Under the pieces are notes generated by a model. It was given only the letters and a program-made list of their open reading frames with translations. It searched no databases and was not told the origin of the DNA. Shown piece by piece: positions 46,693 to 56,077 of a DNA stretch of 64,000 bases (position 1 is the first letter of the stretch; each line of letters starts with the position of its first letter). This DNA is from Actibacterium ureilyticum (GTDB lineage Bacteria; Pseudomonadota; Alphaproteobacteria; Rhodobacterales; Rhodobacteraceae): the NCBI RefSeq assembly GCF_002285435.1, contig NZ_NSBT01000026.1:372001-436000 (forward strand). Direction: 5' to 3'. A program made the translations under genes and the position numbers.

Positions 46693-48159
46693 ATGACCAC
46701 CCCGATTGCGCTGCGTTTTGCCGAAACCGACCTGGATGCGATCGCGACGGCGACCGGCCGGGTGGCGGTGTTCGTGGGTCCAAACGCCAAGCTGGGGCCG
46801 TCGGCGCGGCGGGTGAATCGCCTGACCAAGGGGGCGGTCGCGCGCTATGTCGAAAGCGAAGCCTTCGAAAAGGCGAAAGAGGGCACGGCCCACGTGCTGT
46901 CCTGGCCCGCGGGCATGGCCGCCGATGCGGTCGACGTGGTCAAGCTGTCGCGCCGGCCCAGCCAGGCCGATGCGCGCAAGGCCGGTGCGGCACTGGCCAA
47001 GGTGCTGGGCAAGGGCGGTGCGCTGATCGCCGCCGACGGGCACAAGGCGGCGGCCGATATCGCCTTTGGCGTGGCGATGCGCGCCTATGCTTTCGATACC
47101 TACAAGACCGGCGACAAGACCGCGCCGGGAGAGGTGACCATGATGGCCACCAACCCCGAGGCGCTGGCCGCCGAAGCCGGGCCGATGGCCGCCGTGGCCG
47201 AGGGCGTGTTCTTTACCCGCGATCTGGTCAGCGAACCGGCCAATATCCTGACCACCGACGATTTCGCCGCCCGCCTGGCCGCGATGCAGGAGCTGGGCCT
47301 GGAGGTCGAGATCCTGGAAGAGGCCGATCTGGAAAAGCTGGGCATGCGCACGCTGCTGGCCGTGGGGCAGGGCTCGGAAAGCCCGTCCAAGGTCGTGGTG
47401 ATGCAATGGAATGGCGGCGGGGACGAGGCGCCCTTTGCCCTGGTGGGCAAGGGCGTGGTGTTCGACACCGGCGGGATCAGCATCAAGCCCGCGGGCGGCA
47501 TGGAAGACATGACCATGGACATGGGCGGCGCGGGCGTCGTGTCGGGCGTGATGCGCACGCTGGCGCTGCGCAAGGCCAAGGCCAATGTCGTGGGGCTGGT
47601 GGGCCTGGTGGAAAACATGCCCGACGGCAAGGCGCAGCGCCCCGGCGACGTGGTCACCAGCATGAAGGGCGACACGGTCGAGGTCATCAACACCGATGCC
47701 GAAGGCCGCCTGGTTCTGGCCGATGTGCTTTGGTACGCGCAGGAACGGTTCAAACCCACCGGCATGATCGACCTGGCCACCCTGACCGGCGCGATCATCA
47801 TCGGTCTGGGCCACGAGATGGCGGGGGTCTTTTCCAACGACGACGACCTGTGCAATGCCTTCCTGAAGGCCGCCGCGGCCGAGGGCGAGGGCGCCTGGCG
47901 AATGCCGCTGTCCCCGGCCTATGACGAGCTGATCAAATCGCAGATCGCCGATATCAAGAACACCGGCGGACGCGGGGCGGGCTCGATCACCGCCGCGCAG
48001 TTCCTGCAACGTTTCGTCAAGGAAGACTGCCCCTGGATCCACCTGGATATCGCCGGTGTCGCGTCGGTCAAATCCGAAACCGCGCTGGCGCCCAAGGGTG
48101 CGACCGGCTGGGGCGTCATGGCGCTGGACCGGCTGATCCGCGACCGGTACGAGGGCTGA
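46693..48159 (+). CDS. pepA: leucyl aminopeptidase
   Basis: 488-residue M17 exopeptidase: metal ligands and catalytic region KGVVFDTGGISIKPAGGMED, NTDAEGRLVLADVLWYA signature. Removes N-terminal residues from peptides; in some bacteria also a DNA-binding protein in recombination. GGAG site ahead of MTTPIAL; an ATG nine codons earlier is not preferred. Confidence 0.95.
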   Translation: MTTPIALRFAETDLDAIATATGRVAVFVGPNAKLGPSARRVNRLTKGAVARYVESEAFEKAKEGTAHVLSWPAGMAADAVDVVKLSRRPSQADARKAGAALAKVLGKGGALIAADGHKAAADIAFGVAMRAYAFDTYKTGDKTAPGEVTMMATNPEALAAEAGPMAAVAEGVFFTRDLVSEPANILTTDDFAARLAAMQELGLEVEILEEADLEKLGMRTLLAVGQGSESPSKVVVMQWNGGGDEAPFALVGKGVVFDTGGISIKPAGGMEDMTMDMGGAGVVSGVMRTLALRKAKANVVGLVGLVENMPDGKAQRPGDVVTSMKGDTVEVINTDAEGRLVLADVLWYAQERFKPTGMIDLATLTGAIIIGLGHEMAGVFSNDDDLCNAFLKAAAAEGEGAWRMPLSPAYDELIKSQIADIKNTGGRGAGSITAAQFLQRFVKEDCPWIHLDIAGVASVKSETALAPKGATGWGVMALDRLIRDRYEG

Positions 48160-48641
48160 TGGGCGCGGCCTATTTCTATCACCTGACCCGCGCGCCGCTC
48201 GAGGTGACGCTGCCGCTGCTGCTGCAAAAATCGCTGGCGGCGGGCTGGCGCGTGGCGGTGCGCGGGACAGATCCCGAACGCCTGCGCTGGCTGGACGACC
48301 GGCTGTGGACGCAGCCCGAGGACGGCTTTCTGCCGCACGGACTGGCGGGCAGCGGTTTCGACGCCGACCAGCCGGTCCTGCTGACCACCGATGCCGAGCT
48401 GCCCAATGGCGCGGCCTGCCTGATGGCGGTCGACGGGGCACAGGTGACGGCCGAGGATTGCGCCGGGCTGGAACGGGCCTGTATCCTGTTTGACGGCAAC
48501 GATCAGGCCGCGGTGGCCCATGCCCGGACCCAGTGGAAGGCGCTGACAGGCGCGGGCGTGGCCGCGCAATACTGGTCCGAAGACAGCGGCCGCTGGCAGA
48601 AACAGGCCGAAAGCGGGGGCGACACGGGGGTATCCGGGTGA
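48159..48641 (+). CDS. holC: DNA polymerase III chi subunit
   Basis: 160 residues with the HolC start FYHLTRAPLEVTLPLLLQKS and GDRLWTQPEDGFLPHG-type block (DDRLWTQPEDGFLPHGLA). Links the clamp loader to SSB. pepA-holC order is widespread; the start shares one base with the pepA stop (TGATG). Confidence 0.9.
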   Translation: MGAAYFYHLTRAPLEVTLPLLLQKSLAAGWRVAVRGTDPERLRWLDDRLWTQPEDGFLPHGLAGSGFDADQPVLLTTDAELPNGAACLMAVDGAQVTAEDCAGLERACILFDGNDQAAVAHARTQWKALTGAGVAAQYWSEDSGRWQKQAESGGDTGVSG

Positions 48642-49417
48642 CGGACAAGGCGCAAAAATATCCCCTGATGACAGAGCTTTACAAGGGCGAGACCGACCGC
48701 GCGCACCGGTTCCGCTATGGCATCCTGATCTTCGATCTGGTGACGATCGGTTTCGTGATCGTCACCTCTTTCGTGGAGCACGGTCTGGCCATTGAAATCG
48801 CTGACGCGGTGTTCGGCGTGGTGATCCTGGCCGATTTCATTGCCCGGCTGGTGATTTCAGGCCATCGGGTGCGGTTCCTGTTCCGGCTGGCGACATTGGC
48901 CGATCTGGCGGCGATCGTGTCCTTCATCGCGCCCATCGCGGGCGAGGGGCTGGGCTTCCTGCGGATCCTGCGCACGCTCCGGCTTTTGCATACCTATCAA
49001 CTGTTGGACCGTCTGCGCCGCGATTTCCGCTTTTTCCGCGAGAACGAGGAGATCGTGATCGCCGCCGTCAACCTGGTGGTGTTCCTGTTCGTGATGACGG
49101 GGCTGATCTATGCCACCCAGGAAAAGGTGAACCCGCAGATCCAGAACTATGCCGACGCGCTTTATTTCACGGTCACGACTCTGACCACCACGGGCTTTGG
49201 CGACATCACGTTGCAGGGCACCTGGGGCCGGATGCTGTCGGTGGCGGTGATGATCTTTGGCGTCACGCTGTTCCTGCGGCTGGCGCAGGTGCTGTTCCGC
49301 CCCACCAAGGTCAAACATGCCTGCCCGGAATGCGGGCTGCTGCTGCACGATATTGATGCGGTGCATTGCAAGCATTGCGGTCACGGGCTTCGGATCGAGA
49401 CCGAAGGCACCTATTAA
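48638..49417 (+). CDS. 6-TM ion channel with C-terminal zinc ribbon
   Basis: 259 residues. Six predicted segments including a weak voltage-sensor-like S4 (RILRTLRLLHTYQLLDRLRR), pore filter TTTGFGD (K+-type), and after residue 225 a zinc ribbon CPECG-x12-CKHCG. A potassium channel is the best guess. GTG start overlapping holC by four bases; a later ATG (MTELYKG) is possible. The zinc ribbon on a small channel is unusual. Confidence 0.8.
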   Translation: MTDKAQKYPLMTELYKGETDRAHRFRYGILIFDLVTIGFVIVTSFVEHGLAIEIADAVFGVVILADFIARLVISGHRVRFLFRLATLADLAAIVSFIAPIAGEGLGFLRILRTLRLLHTYQLLDRLRRDFRFFRENEEIVIAAVNLVVFLFVMTGLIYATQEKVNPQIQNYADALYFTVTTLTTTGFGDITLQGTWGRMLSVAVMIFGVTLFLRLAQVLFRPTKVKHACPECGLLLHDIDAVHCKHCGHGLRIETEGTY

Positions 49418-49995
49418 CGCGTCAGGATCAGACGCCCGCCCGCGAATTCCACGCTGCTGAACCGTTGCAGATAGCTCATCCCCAGCAATGATCCGTCCAT
49501 CTCGCCGCCATTGACCCAGGCGCGGACGCCGCTGTCGCGGAAGGGGCCGATTTCGACACTGTCCAGCCGCACGGGGGCGGTGCGCACGGTGCCGTTGGCG
49601 GTGTTGGCCTGCCCGATGAAGGCCAGGCTGTCGGTGTCGATACCGACACGGGCGGCGTCGGCGCGGGTCAGCACCATGTTGGTGGCGCCGGTGTCGACGA
49701 CGAAGGGGATCGCGGTGCCGTTGATCTGCATCGTCAGGTGGTAATGCCCGTCCGGAGAGCGCGGCACCTCGATCCGGCCTTCGGTGGCATAGACCTGTTG
49801 GCGGGGGCCGGTGCTGCGGATGTCGGACCACAAGCCGTAACCGGCCATCATGCCGACAAAGATCAGCCCCCAGATCGCGGCCTGTTGCGCGACCTTGCCC
49901 AGGCGCTTGCGCCCTTCGACCATGAAATAGCCGCCGACCACCGCGCCCAGAAGCACCAGGTAAATCAATCGCCCAAGCTGATCGCCATCCATCAT
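49414..49995 (-). CDS. membrane-anchored retropepsin-like aspartic protease
   Basis: 193 residues. Two membrane segments (about 8-24, 37-55) and a soluble domain with catalytic FVVDTGATNMVLT, then DGSLLGMSYL, as in the TIGR02281 clan AA family related to SpoIIAA-like/retropepsin proteases of alphaproteobacteria. Acts as a homodimer in known relatives. Overlaps the channel gene tail-to-tail by four bases. Confidence 0.82.
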   Translation of the reverse strand: MMDGDQLGRLIYLVLLGAVVGGYFMVEGRKRLGKVAQQAAIWGLIFVGMMAGYGLWSDIRSTGPRQQVYATEGRIEVPRSPDGHYHLTMQINGTAIPFVVDTGATNMVLTRADAARVGIDTDSLAFIGQANTANGTVRTAPVRLDSVEIGPFRDSGVRAWVNGGEMDGSLLGMSYLQRFSSVEFAGGRLILTR

Positions 49996-50055
49996 CCGGC
50001 CTTTTCACATCTCACTGGGGAAAACCTAGGGGCTTTGGCAGCGGATTTTGAGGGG

Positions 50056-50676
50056 TCAGATTGGCGCAAGCCCGAAATCGCGCAGCCCGTCCAGCACGAA
50101 TTGCACCGAAAGCGCCGCCAGCAGCATCCCCAGAAGCCGGGTGATCACATTGGTGCCGGTCCGCCCCAGTGCGCGTTCCAGCAGGCCCGCCGACAGGAAC
50201 AGGATCAGCACCATCGCCAGAACCGCCAGCATCACCAGATGCACGCCCAGAATGGCCAGCCAGTCGCCGCGCACCTCGCCCGTCAGCAGGATCATCGACG
50301 CCAGCGCGCCGGGCCCGGCGATCAGCGGCGTGGCCAGCGGAAAGACCGACGGGTCGGGCGGGTGGCTGTCGGCCTGATCCTCGCGCCGCTGGGTGCGGCG
50401 TTCGAACAGCATCTCCAGCGCGGTCAGAAACAGCAGGATGCCGCCCGCGATCCGAAACGCGGCAAGCGAGATCCCGGCAAAGCCCAGCACCCCTTCGCCC
50501 AGCAACCCAAACAGCGTCAGCAGGACCGCGCCCACACCGATCGCGCGCAGGGCGATGGCGCGTCGGACGCGGGCGGGGGCGCCTTGGGTGATCGCCACGA
50601 ACAGCGGCGCCAGGCCAATCGGGTCGATCACCACGAAAAGCGTGACAAAGGCGCTGATATAGAATGTCAGGTCCAT
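50056..50676 (-). CDS. MarC family membrane protein
   Basis: 206 residues, six hydrophobic segments; FVTLFVVIDPIGLAPLFVAI and PLIAGPGALASMILL are MarC hallmarks. Once linked to multiple antibiotic resistance, this is now doubted and the function is unknown. Follows the ABC-F gene on the same strand by three bases. Confidence 0.9.
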   Translation of the reverse strand: MDLTFYISAFVTLFVVIDPIGLAPLFVAITQGAPARVRRAIALRAIGVGAVLLTLFGLLGEGVLGFAGISLAAFRIAGGILLFLTALEMLFERRTQRREDQADSHPPDPSVFPLATPLIAGPGALASMILLTGEVRGDWLAILGVHLVMLAVLAMVLILFLSAGLLERALGRTGTNVITRLLGMLLAALSVQFVLDGLRDFGLAPI

Positions 50677-50679
50677 CGC

Positions 50680-52521
50680 CTAACCCTCGGCCGTTTCAAG
50701 CTTTTCAAGCGCCGACATCCACAGCGCCTCGGCCCGGTCCAGCCCGTCCATCACCTCGGCATATTTCTTCTGCCAGACCTGCAGGTCGCCGTTGCGTTCG
50801 GGCTCGTAAATCTCGGGGTCGGCCAGTTTGACCGCCAGCTTGTCGCGCATCTCGTTCAGCTTCTCGACCCGCGCCTCGCATTTGCGCAGCTCGGACCGCA
50901 GGGCGGCGATCTGCTCTTTGCCCGGGCGCTTGGGCTTGGCGGGCGCCGCAGTGGCTTTCGCGGGCTTGTCGCGCGCCAGCAGCAGCGCGCGATAGGCTTC
51001 CAGATCCTCTTCATACGGCGTCACGCGCCCGTCCTTCACCAGCCACAGTCGGTCGGCCACCATCGACAGCAGGTGCATGTCGTGGCTGACCAGCACCACC
51101 GCCCCGGAATAGGCGGTCAGCGCCTCGACCAGCGCCTCGCGGCTTTCGATGTCCAGGTGGTTGGTCGGTTCATCGAGGATCAGCAGATGCGGCGCGGGCA
51201 GGGTGGCCAGCAGCAGCGACAGCCGCGCCTTTTGCCCACCCGACAGCTGGCCCACGGCGGTGTCGGCCTGATCCGCGCCCAGCCCGAACCCCGCGAGCAG
51301 CGCCCGCAGCTTCGACTGATGCGTGTCGGGGCGTTCGCGTTGCAGGTGCTGCAACGGGGTTTCGTCTACATGCAGCTCGTCCACCTGATGCTGCGCGAAA
51401 TAGCCGATGCGCAGCTTGCCCGAGCGCGTCATCCGCCCGCCCATCGCGGGCAGCCGGTCCGACAGCAGCTTGGACAGGGTCGATTTGCCCTGACCGTTCT
51501 TGCCCAGCAGGGCGATCCGGTCGTCCTGGTCGATGCGCAGGTTCAGATGGCCCAGCACCGGTTTGCCGTCATAGCCCACCGAGGCGCTTTCCAGCGCGAT
51601 GATCGGCGGCGACAGCTCTTCTGGCGTGGGAAAGGTGAAGACCACGCGCGCGGCATCCTCGGGCGCGGTGATCGGCGTCATCTTTTCCAGCATCTTCACG
51701 CGGCTCTGGGCCTGTTTGGCCTTGCTGGCCTTGGCCTTGAACCGGTCGACGAAGCTTTGCAGATGGGCGCGGCGTGCCTCCTGCTTTTTCGCCTGCGCGG
51801 CCTGCACGGCGCGCTGTTCGGCGCGTTGCCGGGCGAACTGGTCATAGGGGCCCTGCCACAGGGTCAGCTTGCGGTCGTCCAGATGCAGGATCGCGCCGAC
51901 CGCCCGGTTCAGCAAACCGCGGTCGTGGCTGATGATGATGACCGTATAGGGATAGCGCGCCAGATAGCTTTCCAGCCACACCGCGCCCTCAAGGTCCAGA
52001 TAGTTCGTCGGTTCGTCCAGTAGCAGGATATCGGGCTGGGCAAACAGCACCGCGGCCAGCGCCACGCGCATCCGCCACCCGCCCGAGAAATCCGAGCAGG
52101 GCCGCGCCTGGTCGGCATCGTCGAAGCCCAGACCCTTGAGGATCGAGGCCGCGCGCGCCTCGGCGCTCCAGGCGTCGATATCGGCCAGCCGCGTCTGGAT
52201 CTCGGCGATGCGGGTGGGGTCGTCGGTGTCTTCGGCCATCAGGGCGGCGCGTTCGGTGTCGGCGGCCAGCACGGTGTCGATCAGGCTGACATCCGACGAT
52301 GGCACCTCCTGCGCCACACCGCCGATGCGGGCACGGGCGGGCAGGGTGATTGCCCCGCCTTCCAGCGCCAGTTCCCCGCGGATCAGGCGAAAGAGCGTGG
52401 TCTTGCCCGCCCCGTTGCGCCCGACCAGCCCCACCTTGTGACCCGCCGGGATCACCGCGCTGGCGTTTTCGAACAGGGGCCGTCCGGCGATGGCGTAACT
52501 GATATCTTCGATCCTGAGCAT
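50680..52521 (-). CDS. ABC-F family ATPase
   Basis: 613 residues with two nucleotide-binding domains ([12 protein letters not shown] and [12 protein letters not shown]), two LSGGQ-like signatures ([18 protein letters not shown]), a linker rich in Ala/Lys (about 230-300) and a C-terminal coiled coil. Soluble, no membrane domain; works on the ribosome or tRNA in translation (Uup/YheS type). Not clearly an antibiotic-resistance form. Confidence 0.9.
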   Translation of the reverse strand: MLRIEDISYAIAGRPLFENASAVIPAGHKVGLVGRNGAGKTTLFRLIRGELALEGGAITLPARARIGGVAQEVPSSDVSLIDTVLAADTERAALMAEDTDDPTRIAEIQTRLADIDAWSAEARAASILKGLGFDDADQARPCSDFSGGWRMRVALAAVLFAQPDILLLDEPTNYLDLEGAVWLESYLARYPYTVIIISHDRGLLNRAVGAILHLDDRKLTLWQGPYDQFARQRAEQRAVQAAQAKKQEARRAHLQSFVDRFKAKASKAKQAQSRVKMLEKMTPITAPEDAARVVFTFPTPEELSPPIIALESASVGYDGKPVLGHLNLRIDQDDRIALLGKNGQGKSTLSKLLSDRLPAMGGRMTRSGKLRIGYFAQHQVDELHVDETPLQHLQRERPDTHQSKLRALLAGFGLGADQADTAVGQLSGGQKARLSLLLATLPAPHLLILDEPTNHLDIESREALVEALTAYSGAVVLVSHDMHLLSMVADRLWLVKDGRVTPYEEDLEAYRALLLARDKPAKATAAPAKPKRPGKEQIAALRSELRKCEARVEKLNEMRDKLAVKLADPEIYEPERNGDLQVWQKKYAEVMDGLDRAEALWMSALEKLETAEG

Positions 52522-52630
52522 GGGGCGGGTGTGCCGCAGGGCGCGGGCGGCGTCAATCGCCGCTTTTCAAGCGGCAAGGTGCATGTTAGGGGGGCGGCAA
52601 TCGAACAACATGCCTGAAACGAGGACCGAC

Positions 52631-53053
52631 ATGGCCATTCAACGCACCTTCAGCATCATCAAACCCGATGCCACCAAGCGCAACCTGACCGGCGCCATCA
52701 ACGCCAAGATCGAGGCCGCCGGCCTGCGGATCGTGGCGCAAAAGCGCATCCACCTGACCAAGGCGCAGGCCGAAACCTTTTATGGCGTGCACAAGGATCG
52801 CCCCTTCTTTGGCGAGCTGGTCGAGTTCATGATCTCCGAGCCGATCGTGGCGCAGGTGCTGGAAGGTGAAAACGCAATCGCCGCTTACCGCGAAGTGATG
52901 GGCGCCACCAACCCCGCCGAGGCCGCCGACGGCACCATCCGCAAGGAATTTGCCCAGTCGGTTGGGGAAAACTCGGTGCATGGCTCGGACGCGCCGGAAA
53001 CCGCTGCCGAAGAAATCGCCTATTTCTTCTCGGGTCTGGAACTGGTCGGCTAA
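52631..53053 (+). CDS. ndk: nucleoside diphosphate kinase
   Basis: 140 residues. Catalytic His117 in [19 protein letters not shown] at the start. Balances nucleoside triphosphate pools with ATP as donor. ACGAGGA leader ahead of the ATG; ends four bases into the convergent DUF4112 gene. Confidence 0.97.
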   Translation: MAIQRTFSIIKPDATKRNLTGAINAKIEAAGLRIVAQKRIHLTKAQAETFYGVHKDRPFFGELVEFMISEPIVAQVLEGENAIAAYREVMGATNPAEAADGTIRKEFAQSVGENSVHGSDAPETAAEEIAYFFSGLELVG

Positions 53054-53448
53054 GCGACCTCTCCATCCAGAATGACAGCCGCCCGCGCCCAATCGGCGTG
53101 GGCGGTTTGCGTTTCAAGATAGCCGCGCAGCAGGGCGACGTTGCGCGTGTTTGCGTTCCAGGCGATGTCGAAGATGTCACCGATGCCGGGCACCAGGCCG
53201 ATCACCACGTCGATGCCCACGTTCAGCCCCATGCGGATCAGCATCCGCCGGGTCGCGCCCAGATCGTGGGCCTGATGGATGATATAGCCCGCCGGGATCA
53301 GCGGCAGCAGGTCCCCCACCACGGGCACGAACCCCACCATCGCATCCAGCCCCATCCGCAGCCCCGTGCCGGGCAGGGGCACCAGATTTTCCATGTTATA
53401 GGCAAGTTTTTCGAGTCTTATGATCCGTGCTTCAATGTTACTGTCCAT
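53050..53448 (-). CDS. DUF4112 family protein
   Basis: 132 residues. Core [36 protein letters not shown] and [12 protein letters not shown] form the repeated GxxP-GxxD pattern of DUF4112, with two hydrophobic helices; probably peripheral to the membrane. Function unknown. Confidence 0.8.
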   Translation of the reverse strand: MDSNIEARIIRLEKLAYNMENLVPLPGTGLRMGLDAMVGFVPVVGDLLPLIPAGYIIHQAHDLGATRRMLIRMGLNVGIDVVIGLVPGIGDIFDIAWNANTRNVALLRGYLETQTAHADWARAAVILDGEVA

Positions 53449-53477
53449 AACATTGATATGGGGACGATGGCCGGAAT

Positions 53478-53816
53478 TTAAAGGGCGCGCTGCCGGTTTC
53501 GGACCCCGATCCGGTCCAGAATCCGTTCCAGTTCGCTGTTGGGATTGGGCTTGCGCGCGGCTTTCAGCGCATCGAACCGGGCGCGCAGGACGTCCTTTTC
53601 CGCGCCCTTGCAGTCGTTCCAGGGGCGGCCCTGCAGGCCCATCTCGATCACATAATAGGCGATGAAATGCGGCCTGTGTCCGGCCTGTAACAGCCGGGCA
53701 TAGGCCGCATCGGTGCCCAAAGCGCGCAGCTCTTGCGCGCTGTTGATACCCACCTTGGCAAACGCGGCCTCCATCGCGGGGCCGAGATTGCGTATTGTCG
53801 AAACCGGTTCGGACAT
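53478..53816 (-). CDS. TfoX C-terminal domain protein
   Basis: 112 residues: IRNLGPAMEAAFAKVGINSA, QELRALG, AYVIEMGLQGRPWNDC-like block match the C-terminal helical domain of TfoX/Sxy (the N-terminal domain is absent). Stand-alone copies are common; a role in competence is unlikely without the N-domain. ATG chosen with AGGTGA upstream; a GTG three codons earlier is an alternative. Confidence 0.75.
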   Translation of the reverse strand: MSEPVSTIRNLGPAMEAAFAKVGINSAQELRALGTDAAYARLLQAGHRPHFIAYYVIEMGLQGRPWNDCKGAEKDVLRARFDALKAARKPNPNSELERILDRIGVRNRQRAL

Positions 53817-53876
53817 CGGGATCACCTGATTGCGTGACCCGATCCTAGCCCGAAACCCAAAGCGCGGAAAGGCGCG

Positions 53877-54023
53877 TCAGAAGCTGGCCCAGTCCTGAAA
53901 GACATACGGGGCCTTGGCCGCTTCGATTTGATCTGTTTCTGTTTTTGCCCGCGCCTGCACCGGGCTCTGTTGCTGCTGCTGTTGTTGCGGCGGAATTGCC
54001 GATTGGTCTTTTTGACGATCCAT
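53877..54023 (-). CDS. 48-residue polyQ-containing small protein
   Basis: Reads MDRQKDQSAIPP, seven Gln in a row, SPVQARAKTETDQIEAAKAP and YVFQDWASF, then TGA. A strong GAAGGAGA ribosome-binding site lies seven bases before the ATG, which is the main support. Polar, no membrane segment or Cys. I recognise no family. Flanked by the TfoX-C and arsR-arsC genes. Confidence 0.6.
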   Translation of the reverse strand: MDRQKDQSAIPPQQQQQQQSPVQARAKTETDQIEAAKAPYVFQDWASF

Positions 54024-54159
54024 AACTGGTCTCCTTCACTCGCCAAGCACAGCATCAGAATATCATAATTTTGTTACGATATGACCGCCAAATGCGACAC
54101 AAAATGTTTCCGGATGTGAATCCGCGTGATCGGTGGGTTTCCCGGTTGTGGGAATCACT

Positions 54160-54189
54160 TAATTCCAATATTCGTGAATTATGGAATTA
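54160..54189. promoter_or_regulatory. ArsR operator covering the start codon
   Basis: A 30-bp imperfect palindrome (12 of 15 pairs) centred at 54174.5: TAATTCC...GGAATTA outside, ATTC-GT-GAAT inside. It overlaps a -10-like TATTCG (54169-54174; -35-like TTGTGG at 54146-54151) and the ATG at 54181. Typical ArsR-type autoregulation; the geometry puts transcription start at the ATG. Confidence 0.65.
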
Positions 54190-55032
54190 GATAGCGCCGC
54201 CCAAACCCTGAACACCCTTGGCCATCCCGGTCGGCTGGCCGTGCTGCGGCTGCTGGCCCGCCGCGCGCCCGAAGGCGTGCCCGCGACCGAGATCGCACAG
54301 GCGCTGGGGCTGAAGCCCAACACGCTGTCGGTCTATGTCGGCGCGCTGGCCCGTGCGGGACTGGTCACGGCGGAACGCCGGGGCACCTCGATCCTCTATC
54401 GGATCGATCTGGCGGGGATGGGCGCGCTGGTGGATTTCCTGGTGGCCGATTGCTGTCGTGGTCGGCCCGATCTGTGCGCGCCTGAAACCGCGCACGCCCT
54501 GGCAAGCGGAGGATTTGCCATGACCCAGACGACCTATAACGTGCTGTTCATCTGTTCGGGCAATTCCGCCCGTTCGATCTTTGCCGAGGCGCTGTTGCGC
54601 GATCTGGGCGGGGCGCGGTTCAACGTCTTTTCCGCCGGAACCCGCCCCGGCGCGGCGCCCAACCCCTATACGCTGAAGCTGTTGCGGCTGAACGGGCACG
54701 CGACCGACGGGTTGCGGTCCAAGAACGTGTCGGAGTTTCAGGGCGCGGATGCCCCACAGATGGATTTCGTCTTTACCGTCTGCGACACCGCCGCGAACGA
54801 GGATTGCCCGCCCTGGCCGGGCCAGCCCGTCACCGGGCATTGGGGGCTGCCCGACCCGGTCAAGGTGCAGGGGACCCGGGCCGAAAGGGGGCTGGCCTTC
54901 GCCCAGACCTATGGCGCGATGCGCCGCCGGGTCGAGGCCTTTGCCGCGCTGCCCATTGCGCAGCTCGACCGGCTGTCGCTGCAGGCGCGGGTCGATGACA
55001 TCAGTCGCATGGATGACACGGAAACCGCCTAG
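54181..55032 (+). CDS. ArsR repressor-ArsC arsenate reductase fusion
   Basis: 283 residues. Residues 1-100: ArsR winged helix (TLGHPGRLAVLRLL, recognition helix NTLSVYVGALA) with As(III)-type Cys91-Cys92...Cys99. Residues 115-270: low-molecular-weight-phosphatase-type ArsC with Cys125-x5-Arg131 (FICSGNSARS) and the thioredoxin-type Cys pair in VCDTAANEDCPPWPG. So one chain senses arsenite and reduces arsenate. No ribosome-binding site precedes the ATG; the mRNA may be leaderless. First gene of the operon. Confidence 0.88.
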   Translation: MELDSAAQTLNTLGHPGRLAVLRLLARRAPEGVPATEIAQALGLKPNTLSVYVGALARAGLVTAERRGTSILYRIDLAGMGALVDFLVADCCRGRPDLCAPETAHALASGGFAMTQTTYNVLFICSGNSARSIFAEALLRDLGGARFNVFSAGTRPGAAPNPYTLKLLRLNGHATDGLRSKNVSEFQGADAPQMDFVFTVCDTAANEDCPPWPGQPVTGHWGLPDPVKVQGTRAERGLAFAQTYGAMRRRVEAFAALPIAQLDRLSLQARVDDISRMDDTETA

Positions 55033-55066
55033 GACAGGGGCGGAACGACAAAAGGGGACAGAGCAG

Positions 55067-56077
55067 ATGGTAACGATTGCACTCAACGGCCTGGGCCGGA
55101 TGGGCAAGCTGCTGATGCGCGCCATGCATGACAAGGGCCTGCCGGGCGAGGTCGTGCTGGTCAACGATATCGGCGGGGATGCCGAACAGCATGCGATGCT
55201 GCTGGAATTCGACACCGTGCATGGCCGCTGGCGGGCCGAGGTCGAACATGAAGCGGGCAGCCTGACGGTGAATGGCCAGCCCATGCGCTTTACCCAGGAA
55301 CGCCGGATCGAGGATCTGCCGCTGGCCGAACTGGGCGTCGATCTGGTGATCGACTGCACCGGCGCGTTCAAGACCAACGCCAAACTGGCACCCTATTTCG
55401 ACGCGGGCGTGCAAAAGGTCGTGGTGTCGGCCCCGGTCAAGGAAGAGGACGCAGCCAATATCGTCTATGGCGTGAACCACGGGATTTACGACGCGGGCAC
55501 GCACCGGGTCGTGACGGCTGCCAGTTGCACCACCAATTGCATCGCGCCGGTGGTGCAGGTGGTGCGCGATCATCTGGGGATCGAACAGGCCAGCTTCACC
55601 ACCATCCACGACGTGACCAACACGCAAACCATCGTGGATCGGGCGCACAAGGACCCGCGCCGGGCACGCTCGGCGCTGAACTCGCTGATCCCCACCACGA
55701 CCGGCTCGGCCAAGGCGATCATCCAGATCTTTCCCGACATGGCGGGCCGGATCGACGGCCATGCGGTGCGGGTGCCGCTGCTGAACGCCTCGCTGACCGA
55801 TATCGTCTTTGATGTCGCGCGCGACACCACGGCGGAGGAGGTGAACGCGCTGTTCAAAGACGCATCCAAGGGCCCGCTGAAGGGCATTCTGGGATACGAG
55901 CCGCGCCCGCTGGTTTCTTGCGATTTCACCAATGACGACCGCTCGACCATTGTCGATGCGCTGTCGACGCGGGTGGTGAATGGCCGGCACGTAAAGGTCT
56001 ATGCCTGGTATGACAATGAGTGGGGCTATGTCTGCCGGTTGCGGGACGTGGCGCAGATGGTGGCGGACAGCCTGTGA
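55067..56077 (+). CDS. glyceraldehyde-3-phosphate dehydrogenase, ArsJ-associated
   Basis: 336 residues. NAD fold IALNGLGRMGKLLMRAM, catalytic Cys154 (AASCTTNC) and His in TIHDVTNTQ. In ArsJ operons this enzyme uses arsenate in place of phosphate to make 1-arseno-3-phosphoglycerate, which ArsJ exports. The start follows AAAGGGGAC. Overlaps arsJ by four bases (GTGA). Confidence 0.92.
   Translation: MVTIALNGLGRMGKLLMRAMHDKGLPGEVVLVNDIGGDAEQHAMLLEFDTVHGRWRAEVEHEAGSLTVNGQPMRFTQERRIEDLPLAELGVDLVIDCTGAFKTNAKLAPYFDAGVQKVVVSAPVKEEDAANIVYGVNHGIYDAGTHRVVTAASCTTNCIAPVVQVVRDHLGIEQASFTTIHDVTNTQTIVDRAHKDPRRARSALNSLIPTTTGSAKAIIQIFPDMAGRIDGHAVRVPLLNASLTDIVFDVARDTTAEEVNALFKDASKGPLKGILGYEPRPLVSCDFTNDDRSTIVDALSTRVVNGRHVKVYAWYDNEWGYVCRLRDVAQMVADSL

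Noticed and set aside
46639-48648. A 669-codon open frame on the minus strand
   Set aside because: Antisense of pepA and holC, low complexity His/Arg/Gly composition.
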